The notes under the pieces were generated by a model, which saw only the letters and a program-made list of their open reading frames with translations, made no database searches and had not been told where the DNA came from. Position numbers and translations under genes: made by a program. From contig JAHJCH010000057.1 in assembly GCA_018813065.1 (NCBI GenBank), forward strand, positions 1 through 33,204: a stretch of 33,204 nucleotides of DNA, read 5' to 3'. Every line of letters starts with the position of its first letter. Position 1 is the stretch's first letter. This document shows positions 22,905 through 29,877 of the stretch, piece after piece. The DNA comes from Myxococcota bacterium (lineage in GTDB: Bacteria > Myxococcota_A > Bradymonadia > UBA7976 > UBA1532).

Positions 22905-23510
22905 CTAAACAACGTCACCTCTACGCAAAGCTTGGCGGGCCTTGAGGTCTTTGATCAATGGATCATTTTGACGCAAGCCGACGAAGCGAAGGCTTATGAA
23001 AATGGTCCCAAGTAAATCAACGACCATAAATATAAAAAGAAGAGACATCGGAAAAATACTTCTAAGTAACAAAAGAAAAGCGAGGCCGAATAAGACAAAA
23101 AATTGACCAATGATCATCCCCAAGAGCACGCCTGAGCCATAATAAGGGCTGACCACCGCCTCACCCGGCGATTCTGGATTATATAAGACGTTCAACTCGG
23201 TGTATTTCCTGAGAATATTATAAATTTTCGAATGATACTCAGGGCTTGTACTTGAGCCATAGCCAAACGCGATTTGATGGCCTTCATAAACCCGATCATG
23301 CACTTGATAACGATAACGCAATTGAACTTCTTGAGCATCGCCATCATTTCCGGCGTGCTCATTAAGCTTAATCTCAATCACTTGAGCTTTTGATCTCGGC
23401 CAAGATCGCGCCTGCAACGCTTTGCGGCGTTGCCTCAAACTATGAATCGACATGAAGACACCGAGCGCGATCAAGACAACTGGGATTAAAACTTTAATAA
23501 ACGCTTCCAT
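22905..23510 (-). CDS. DUF3592-like membrane protein
   Basis: 201 aa from the ATG at 23510 (an adjacent ATG at 23513 is equally possible); GAGG lies just upstream. An N-terminal helix (FIKVLIPVVLIALGVFMSIHSL) is followed by a soluble beta-rich part: SWPRSKAQVIEIKL, VQLRYRYQVHDRVYEGHQIAFG, and TELNVLYNPESPGEAVV. This is the usual DUF3592 pattern. Two C-terminal helices follow (LLGMIIGQFFVLFGLAFLLLL and SLLFIFMVVDLLGTIFISL). Base composition is noticeably lower in GC than the neighbours, a sign of possible transfer. The frame is open about 130 bp upstream but that extension is Arg-rich and unlike a protein N-terminus. Function is unknown. Confidence 0.75.
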   Translation of the reverse strand: MEAFIKVLIPVVLIALGVFMSIHSLRQRRKALQARSWPRSKAQVIEIKLNEHAGNDGDAQEVQLRYRYQVHDRVYEGHQIAFGYGSSTSPEYHSKIYNILRKYTELNVLYNPESPGEAVVSPYYGSGVLLGMIIGQFFVLFGLAFLLLLRSIFPMSLLFIFMVVDLLGTIFISLRFVGLRQNDPLIKDLKARQALRRGDVV

Positions 23511-23673
23511 CATCGACCTCGCCGTTGACAAGACACAATCAAAGCCGATCGTGCGCGCGACACGACCGGCATCAACACCTGTTGACGACGAATTGAAGAT
23601 AGACCTGCCCCTGCGCCGCTTCAAGTCAAGCGAACCGCGCTGCACACCTTGGGGGGATCAGATGAGCGTGAGA

Positions 23674-24360
23674 TCAATCACGCGCGCGGCCGACCTCTGC
23701 GTTCACCGCCAAGATGGTCTCGGCCACGCCCGCCAGAGGAGGCACATTCTCGGGGATCGCGCCGCGCCAGATGATATACGACACCAGCTGCGAGATGCGC
23801 TCATTGAGCAGCATCTGATCAGCGCGCCGCGTGGTGTAATCCTGAATGGGCTTGAGGGCCTCATGCAGAGCCTCATGGGCGGCGAACACGCGGGGTTGAG
23901 TCCAAGCCACCTCAGCGATGGCCCAGACCTCGGCGCGCTGCTGCATATCCTCCAAGAGCGCCCAAGTGAAGGCGCGGCGGGCCTCGGCCTTGCCTGTATT
24001 CAAGCGTTCACCCTGGAAGTGTTGCATCAGCAGGGCCTGAGCGGCCTCAGCGCGTGGGCTCTCCGGGGCGCTGCTCTTGACGACGCCCTCGAGCGCCTCG
24101 CGCACGGCCTGACACGCGCGTGTATTTTCAGTGATGAATGGGCGCAGCTTGGGCGAGCTGCTCAGCTCAGCGTCGTGCTGCGCCTTCTCATGCTTGATCG
24201 TCTGCGCTTGAGTCTCGACGTTCGTGATCAGGACATCCAGCTCATGATCTTGGATTTGATTCTTTTGGATATGCTCGCGGATGGCGCGCACCAAGCCCAT
24301 CGCCTGATGCTCCGCGAAGCGGTAGAGCTTCATCAGCTTAGTGGTGTTGATCTTCATCAT
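23674..24360 (-). CDS. Hypothetical helical protein
   Basis: 228 aa if the ATG at 24360 is used; in-frame ATGs at 24369 and 24417 are alternatives, and a GGAAGG lies close to 24360. The sequence is almost entirely predicted helix (KLMKLYRFAEHQAMGLVRAI, then long stretches of Glu, Ala, Gln and Lys) with no signal peptide or membrane helix. I do not recognise a family. Codon use within the body is GC-rich like the host, whereas the sequence upstream of the start is AT-richer. It stands alone between the DUF3592 gene (28 bp beyond the widest form of that frame) and the divergent VWA lipoprotein gene. Confidence 0.65.
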   Translation of the reverse strand: MMKINTTKLMKLYRFAEHQAMGLVRAIREHIQKNQIQDHELDVLITNVETQAQTIKHEKAQHDAELSSSPKLRPFITENTRACQAVREALEGVVKSSAPESPRAEAAQALLMQHFQGERLNTGKAEARRAFTWALLEDMQQRAEVWAIAEVAWTQPRVFAAHEALHEALKPIQDYTTRRADQMLLNERISQLVSYIIWRGAIPENVPPLAGVAETILAVNAEVGRARD

Positions 24361-24625
24361 ACCTTCCATCTCTCTGGGTCTGTCTGGTTTGAAGAGCCCT
24401 TTTATGGTTTCATTCAATCTTTTTCGTCGATTCCCAAAATCGAAAATCGACTAATCAAATCATCAATCGAGCAAACCGACCTTTTGAAGTGGCGTTGGGC
24501 TTAAGACCGACAGAGGACGACGAGGTTCCCCAAAAAAGATCCGGGGCGTGTTTTTTTATCAAAAACCATCTTCAATCGTGGATCCCGTATCCTCAGCGGA
24601 GCCTGAGAGCAAAGGGGGTGAGCCT

Positions 24626-26233
24626 GTGAAGCGCTGGAGTTACCTGATCGCGGCGTGTGCCCTGTGGACGTTGAGCTGCACGACCGAAGACGCCACTCAA
24701 GAACCGCCCTCGCCCGACGCGCGTGGGGAAGCGGGGCCGCCGCGAGACGGTGAAGCCGAGCCGCCGCGAGACGGCGGGCTGGACGCAGCAAGAGAGGCGG
24801 GGGCGCCCCTCCGCGACAGCGAGGCGCCCATCCGCGATGGAGAAGCGCTGGACATCATCACGGGCGACGACGCCCAGTGGACGTGCTGGCCGGGGCGGCT
24901 GGCCTATGTCGATGAAGACGGCGACGGCTTCGGCGGCGCCTCATTGGGTGAGATCTGCCCACCGCCTGCGGGCGCGGTGCTGATCGGTGGGGACTGCCGC
25001 GACGATAACCCTGAGATCCACCCCGACGCCTCAGAGCGCTGCGACGGAATAGACAATGACTGTGACGGTGAGGTAGACGCCCACGCCATCGACGCCCAGC
25101 CCTTCTATATCGACGCGGACGGCGACGGCGTGGGCGCCCTCCAAGACATCGTGATCGGCTGCGAGGCGCCCCCCGGCTACGCGACGCGCGTGGGGGACTG
25201 CAACGACGCCAACGCCACCGTGGGAGAGTGCCCCGAGGGGACCTCATGCAGCGTTGGGGGGCAGTGCTTGGAGGCGGGGGCCTGCGTAGAGGCGACGGAC
25301 TGCCCCCACGCGATGATCTGCGAGGGGGGCCGCTGCATCCCTGGCGGCCTCTGCGGAGGCCAAGAGTACGCCGCGGACCGCGTCGCCCCCAACCTGCTCC
25401 TTGTCCTTGACCGCTCCTGCTCCATGCGTGATCGGGTGGACGGCGTGCGCAAGTGGGAGAGCGCCGTGCGCGCGATCGTGGCGCTGACCCAAGCCTATGA
25501 GGGTGAAATCCGCTTCGGCCTGACCCTCTTCCCTGATCGCGTCGCGCCCAACTGCGAGCAGGACGCCATCCCCATCCCTGTGGGGCCGGGCAACGAGGCG
25601 GCGATCCGCGGGCTCCTGGAGGCGGCCTTGGACAACAGCGATGACAACTGGCCCGACGGCCCCTGCGTCACCAACATCCGCAACGCGGTGATCCAAGCGG
25701 GGGGAGATCCCAGCCTGAGGGATCCGGCGCGGCGCAGCTTTATCATGCTGATCACCGACGGGCGACAGGCCAACTGCGGCACGGCCAACGTCCGCGACAA
25801 CGAGACCCGCGAGCACCTCACTCAGCTCAGCGTGGAGGGCATCAACACCTTCGTGGTGGGCTTTGGCGGGGAGGTCAGCGTCAACGATCTCAACCGCTTC
25901 GCGGAGGCGGGGGGGGTGCCTCGTGAGGCGGACGAGGGCGAGCCGCGTTACTACCAAGCCAACAACGAACAGGAACTCGTGGAGAGCCTGGACGTCATTG
26001 GCGGCGTGGCGCTGGGCTGTGAGTTCGTCCTTGATCAGATCCCTCCCGATCTCTCTGATCTACACGTCTTCTTTGACGGCCAGGAGCTGGCCCGCGACGT
26101 GGGCCACCAGGGCGGCTGGGATTACGCAGCGGAGGGCAACATGGTGGTCTTCTACGGCGACGCCTGCGATCAGATCATGGCCCAGGCGGTAGAGGATGTC
26201 GCCGTGGTCTTCGGCTGCACTGAGGACGGCTAA
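24626..26233 (+). CDS. MopE-type / VWA-domain secreted lipoprotein
   Basis: 535 aa from a GTG at 24626, chosen because AAAGGGGGTGAG precedes it and a lipoprotein signal follows at once (KRWSYLIAACALWTLSC, Cys18). A charged low-complexity linker with repeated PPRDGE, LRDSEAP and IRDGEA units follows. Next are MopE-like metal-binding repeats: DEDGDGFGG, EIHPDASERCDGIDNDCDGEVD-type motif, DADGDGVGA and a second GDCNDANATV. A Cys-rich segment precedes a von Willebrand factor A domain from about residue 255, with MIDAS motif D262-R-S-C-S266 in LLLVLDRSCSM and a later LITDGRQANCG. Expected to be surface-exposed and metal-dependent in binding. Ligand unknown. Confidence 0.88.
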   Translation: MKRWSYLIAACALWTLSCTTEDATQEPPSPDARGEAGPPRDGEAEPPRDGGLDAAREAGAPLRDSEAPIRDGEALDIITGDDAQWTCWPGRLAYVDEDGDGFGGASLGEICPPPAGAVLIGGDCRDDNPEIHPDASERCDGIDNDCDGEVDAHAIDAQPFYIDADGDGVGALQDIVIGCEAPPGYATRVGDCNDANATVGECPEGTSCSVGGQCLEAGACVEATDCPHAMICEGGRCIPGGLCGGQEYAADRVAPNLLLVLDRSCSMRDRVDGVRKWESAVRAIVALTQAYEGEIRFGLTLFPDRVAPNCEQDAIPIPVGPGNEAAIRGLLEAALDNSDDNWPDGPCVTNIRNAVIQAGGDPSLRDPARRSFIMLITDGRQANCGTANVRDNETREHLTQLSVEGINTFVVGFGGEVSVNDLNRFAEAGGVPREADEGEPRYYQANNEQELVESLDVIGGVALGCEFVLDQIPPDLSDLHVFFDGQELARDVGHQGGWDYAAEGNMVVFYGDACDQIMAQAVEDVAVVFGCTEDG

Positions 26234-26283
26234 GCCCTTGGACGAGGGGCGCATCCTCAGCCAACTCGGCGCCGCCGTGCTGA

Positions 26284-26560
26284 GATCGGAAAAAGAAGCG
26301 AACGACATACACGAGCGAGTTCAAGGGCGAGGCTGTTAAGCTGGCACTCAACAGCGAGAATTCTGTCGGAGAAACTGCGGGGCTTCGGCATTTTGGAGAC
26401 AGCGATAAAACGCAACTCATTTATTGTAGACTCTGGCCGACGATCAGTGAGGCTCGAATGATCGTCACTGAGTATATCGAGGTTTGTTAAAATCGGAAGC
26501 CGAACATCTGACCTTGGGCGATCTCAACTCCTCTGAATTTAAGCACCTGTTTGAGCTGAG
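26284..26560 (+). pseudogene. Internally deleted IS3-family transposase relic
   Basis: After a TGA at 26281 the plus strand reads KKKRTTYTSEFKGEAVKLAL and SVGETAGLRHFG, the HTH start of an IS3 OrfA. Without a break in frame it continues into PTISEARMIVTEYIEVC, which resembles the EAR...EYIEVFYNR segment near the end of IS3 OrfB, then stops at 26488. Another frame goes on with EHLTLGDLNSSEFK, like the LGYLSPxEFE end of OrfB. So about 1 kb, including the DDE core, has been lost and a frameshift follows. The relic marks the left edge of the glycan locus. The frame that is open upstream of the epimerase start comes from this relic. Confidence 0.75.
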
Positions 26561-26642
26561 GGTGGCGGGTATTGTCGTCCAAAATCAGGTATTCACTTTT
26601 TCGTTGCAACTCCAGTTACAAAGAGGAGAGCAGAGATACTTC

Positions 26643-27599
26643 ATGCGAGGAGCAACAGGAAGTTTGAGCCTTCCAAAGAAGGACAAAAAGGACAGAGAGA
26701 CGCCGATCCTCGTCACGGGCTGCGCAGGGCTGATCGGCGCTGCAGTTTGCGCAGCTTTCCGGGAAGAGGGGATCCCTGTTTGTGGCTTGGATATTCGAAG
26801 CTCAAACAGCGAAGAGTTGGGTGATGTAACCCAGCAGTCAGATATCGCCGCAGCGATGGCCAACTGTGTTGGCATCATTCACTTAGCGGCGATCTCCCGG
26901 ATCCAAGAGGCGGAGGATGACCCTCAACAGGCCTTTAACACGAACGTCACTGGAACCCGGTTGGTTCTTGAGGGCGCGTTAACCAGCAGCACAAAGCCGT
27001 GGGTGATCGTCGCTAGCAGCCGTGAAGTCTACGGCGACGCTTGTGGAGCGCCGCTTGATGAATCAGCGCCCCATGCCCCAACGAACACCTACGCTCGCAC
27101 CAAGGTCGAGGTGGAGCGGCTCGTGGAGGCGTCTCGTCAGAGGGGGTTGAGGGCAGCGATCATCCGTCCCTCGAACGTCTACGGAGCCGTCAACGATCAT
27201 GAGAATCGCGTAGTGCCTGCCTTCGTGCAGGCGGCTCTGGATCAGCGAGTGCTGCGGGTGCAGGGCCGCGATCAGGCCTTTGACTTTACGCATGTGTCAG
27301 ATGTAGCCCGTGCTCTGTTGCTGGTCGCGGCGCGTCTACAAGCGGGGTTTGAGGTGCCCGCCATGCACTTCGTCTCTGGGGTATCTACTAGGCTGCTTGC
27401 GTTGGCCGAACTCGTCGTGGAGTGCGCCAACTCCACATCCCCCATCCAAATCGAAGCGCCGCGTGGCCTTGGGGCCGCGAGGTTTGTTGGAGATCCTTCC
27501 CGGGCTCAGCGTGTGCTTGGTTGGTCTGCACAGATCCCGCTGAGGAGGGGGATCTCAGAGCTTATCGCAGTTCATCAGGCTCAGGGTGAGATGAAGTGA
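26643..27599 (+). CDS. NAD-dependent epimerase/dehydratase (extended SDR, sugar-nucleotide type)
   Basis: 318 aa from the ATG at 26643; AAGAGGAG lies 14 nt upstream. The frame continues upstream but into IS3 relic sequence, so a longer protein is unlikely. Rossmann motif ILVTGCAGLIGAAVC, then IIHLAAIS and NVTGTRLVLEGA; active site VASSREVYG and YARTK (YxxxK), followed by IRPSNVYGA and FDFTHVSDVARALLL. This is the pattern of UDP-glucose 4-epimerase-like enzymes acting on nucleotide sugars. The exact reaction is not predictable. Its stop overlaps the GTG start of the next gene, making it the first gene of a five-gene operon. Confidence 0.88.
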   Translation: MRGATGSLSLPKKDKKDRETPILVTGCAGLIGAAVCAAFREEGIPVCGLDIRSSNSEELGDVTQQSDIAAAMANCVGIIHLAAISRIQEAEDDPQQAFNTNVTGTRLVLEGALTSSTKPWVIVASSREVYGDACGAPLDESAPHAPTNTYARTKVEVERLVEASRQRGLRAAIIRPSNVYGAVNDHENRVVPAFVQAALDQRVLRVQGRDQAFDFTHVSDVARALLLVAARLQAGFEVPAMHFVSGVSTRLLALAELVVECANSTSPIQIEAPRGLGAARFVGDPSRAQRVLGWSAQIPLRRGISELIAVHQAQGEMK

Positions 27600-28114
27600 C
27601 TCGTCACGTTCCTGAGATCGTCCTCCTTCGAGGTGCGTCTGGTGTTGGGAAGTCGACGCTATCAGATCTGCTAAAGGCCTCTGGAGTAGTAGCTGCTGTC
27701 GTGGAGGTGGATTCAATCCGTCATATGCTGGCGGGCATCAGTTGGTCTTCACCAACGCAGCACTGGTCTACATTGGAGGGGGCGCTGGCGTTAACGGGGG
27801 CTTTCGTCAAGCGAGGGCTGTGGCCGGTGCTTGTGGTGGACGCGCTCGACAACCCCGCGCTCCCCAAGGTTCGGGGGTGCCTCTCGGAGCACCAAGTCGC
27901 CTTCGTCGCGCTATGGTGCGATGCAGATGAGCTCACCTCCCGGCTGACGGGGAGGGCCAAGGCCTACTCAGAAGGTGACATCAGCCAGTACGTCAACGCG
28001 AACATCGGCGCGCGAGAATTCGCCTTTGAGGTTGTGCTCGACACCACCGCGCAGGCGCCCTCAGAGACCGCAGAGATGGCCCGTCGTCTGATCTGCGGTG
28101 AGGGCGTCCAATGA
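27596..28114 (+). CDS. Small P-loop kinase-like ATP-binding protein
   Basis: 172 aa from GTG at 27596, overlapping the epimerase stop (GTGA). Walker A is GASGVGKSTL near residue 14. VVEVDSIRHML follows, as in AAA_33/adenylylsulfate-kinase or gluconate-kinase-like P-loop phosphotransferases, and LWPVLVVDAL in a Walker B-like position. WCDADELTSRLTGR is a likely lid region. It probably phosphorylates a small metabolite; in this operon a sugar or a glycan-linked group is the natural guess. The stop overlaps the next ATG by 4 bp. Confidence 0.8.
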   Translation: MTRHVPEIVLLRGASGVGKSTLSDLLKASGVVAAVVEVDSIRHMLAGISWSSPTQHWSTLEGALALTGAFVKRGLWPVLVVDALDNPALPKVRGCLSEHQVAFVALWCDADELTSRLTGRAKAYSEGDISQYVNANIGAREFAFEVVLDTTAQAPSETAEMARRLICGEGVQ

Positions 28115-28929
28115 CGCGCGCGGTGGCGGTCGTGATCGCGACGAAGAATCGCCCCGACCTGCTCGTGCGGCGCGCGATCTCATCCATCGCGCGGCAGACC
28201 CAACAGCCTGCGCGGATCGTCATCGTGAACGATGGGCATGAACTCCCAACGGAGACACGAGCCGCTATCCGCCGCGCGCTCCCTGAGCTTGCCATCACAA
28301 TCTCACGCAACGCGCGTCGCACAGGAGCAGGTGGTGCTTGGAATACCGCGCTGGCTCACCTGAAGAGATCAGGGTTCGCTGGCTTCGTCGCGCTCCTCGA
28401 CGACGATGATGAGTGGACCCCAGAGCACCTGTCTGCGAACCTGGACGCGGTCAAAGACGGGCACAAAAATGTTGCGATCTCGGGGCTCCGATTGTTGAAG
28501 GAGGGTGTCGAGATCCCACGACCACTGATCACGACGTTAGCGGCCTCAGACTTCCTCGTCAGCAACCCTGGCTGGCAGGGCTCCAATACCTTTGTCGAGC
28601 TCACACACTTTTTAGCCGTGGGTGGGTTCAGAGAGTCGCTCAGGAGCGCGCATGATCGGGACCTCGCGATCCGTTTGCTCGACCACCCCGCGACAAGGAT
28701 TGCCCTTGTGCCTCGCTGGACTGCGACTTGGCATCTGGGCACGCCCGGATGCTTGTCACAGGCTGGTTCAGAGGCCAAGTTGCAGGGCCTATGTGAATTC
28801 TGGCGTCTCTATCACCCACGGATGAAGACCAAAGAGCGAGTTGATTTTATAGAGCGCGCGGTCGATCTATTTGGCGCGCGCAGGGCGATGTTCTCGAGCA
28901 GCATCCGATCTGCTCATGAGCAGGGGTAG
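28111..28929 (+). CDS. Glycosyltransferase family 2
   Basis: 272 aa, GT-A fold. AVVIATKNRPDLLVRRAISSI opens the domain, then RIVIVNDG, GAGGAWNTAL, and FVALLDDDDEWTPEHL, the acidic metal-binding DxD block. VGGFRESLRSAHDRDLAIRLL is the acceptor-side ED/HDRD-type motif. No membrane helix is visible, so it is cytosolic or peripheral and probably adds a sugar to a lipid-linked or other acceptor. It overlaps the P-loop kinase by 4 bp and precedes the radical SAM gene by 11 bp. Confidence 0.88.
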   Translation: MTRAVAVVIATKNRPDLLVRRAISSIARQTQQPARIVIVNDGHELPTETRAAIRRALPELAITISRNARRTGAGGAWNTALAHLKRSGFAGFVALLDDDDEWTPEHLSANLDAVKDGHKNVAISGLRLLKEGVEIPRPLITTLAASDFLVSNPGWQGSNTFVELTHFLAVGGFRESLRSAHDRDLAIRLLDHPATRIALVPRWTATWHLGTPGCLSQAGSEAKLQGLCEFWRLYHPRMKTKERVDFIERAVDLFGARRAMFSSSIRSAHEQG

Positions 28930-28940
28930 AGGTTATATAA

Positions 28941-29876
28941 GTGGCTAAACCAAAGAACAGCTTTGACGTGATGAGCGGGATCGGCTGGCGAATGCCTCGC
29001 CCGTCGGGACGCCACCTGTGGGCGTGGCGGCTCGCCTACCGCGCCCTGGGGGTGGCTCGCCGCGTGCGCATTTCTCGACGGATTACGCGAGTGCTCGGGC
29101 CGCAATATCGCCGTAGTCGTGATCTCATCGAGGTGGACATCACGTACGCCTGCAACCTGAGCTGTCAGAACTGCAATCGCTCGGTGAGCCATGCGAAGCA
29201 GGCCCTCCACATGAAGGTCGCTGATATTACGCGTTTCGTTGATGAGTCGATCTCCAGGGGCAAGCGATGGCGACGAATTCGAATCCTCGGTGGCGAGCCC
29301 ACGCTGCACCCGAAGTTCAATGAGATCATTGAAGAGCTGCTTCGGTATCACGCGTGGTTCCCAGAGTGCATCGTTGAGGTGGTCACGAATGGGCATGGCT
29401 CCCACGTTCAAGCGAAGCTCGCGGATTTGCCCGAGGCGATCTGGATCGACAACTCAGAGAAAGAGAGCTCGGTGCAGCCTGACTTTGGGCCCTTTAACCT
29501 CGCGCCGATCGATGATCCGAGGTATCAAAGCGCGGACTTTTCGAACGGGTGTGCGGTCCTCCGTGACTGCGGAATGGGGCTCACCCCTCTCGGTTACTAC
29601 CCCTGCGCTGTCGCGGGGGGGATTGATCGCGTGCTTGGGGCTGGGCTGGGTGAGTCGACGTTGCCCACGGACGATGACGACATGTTGAAGGCGACGGGAC
29701 GGCTTTGTGGGCTCTGTGGTCGCTTCCGCGATGGTCACTTTATCCCACGGCTTCTACGGACACCGTTGCTCGACGAGCCCATCTCGCCGAGTTGGCGTCA
29801 ACTCTATAAAGAGTGGCATGAGGCTCGGCGCACCAACGCGGCGGAGTCAAGTGAGGCCGTTGAGCAGGAGGCGTAG
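28941..29876 (+). CDS. Radical SAM protein
   Basis: 311 aa from GTG at 28941, with AGAGG upstream. The [4Fe-4S] motif is C71-x3-C75-x2-C78 in YACNLSCQNCNRS, followed by ILGGEPTLHP (the GGE motif) and VVTNGHG. The C-terminal part has further Cys residues in CAVLRDCG, YYPCAVAGG and CGLCGRF, possibly an auxiliary SPASM-like cluster. The N-terminal 60 residues are basic and not recognised. The reaction cannot be assigned. Its place between a GT2 and a multidomain GT suggests modification of a sugar, a glycan-linked group or a peptide. The next gene begins one base after its stop. Confidence 0.88.
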   Translation: MAKPKNSFDVMSGIGWRMPRPSGRHLWAWRLAYRALGVARRVRISRRITRVLGPQYRRSRDLIEVDITYACNLSCQNCNRSVSHAKQALHMKVADITRFVDESISRGKRWRRIRILGGEPTLHPKFNEIIEELLRYHAWFPECIVEVVTNGHGSHVQAKLADLPEAIWIDNSEKESSVQPDFGPFNLAPIDDPRYQSADFSNGCAVLRDCGMGLTPLGYYPCAVAGGIDRVLGAGLGESTLPTDDDDMLKATGRLCGLCGRFRDGHFIPRLLRTPLLDEPISPSWRQLYKEWHEARRTNAAESSEAVEQEA

Positions 29877-29877
29877 T

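Noticed and set aside
24525..24556. Possible intrinsic terminator (CCCC ... GGGG followed by a run of T)
   Set aside because: Only a 4-bp stem, and no plus-strand gene lies upstream to be terminated.
26484..26642. 53-residue N-terminal extension of the epimerase frame
   Set aside because: The extension reads like the end of IS3 OrfB (HLTLGDLNSSEFK), so it is relic sequence; the SDR fold starts after the ATG at 26643.
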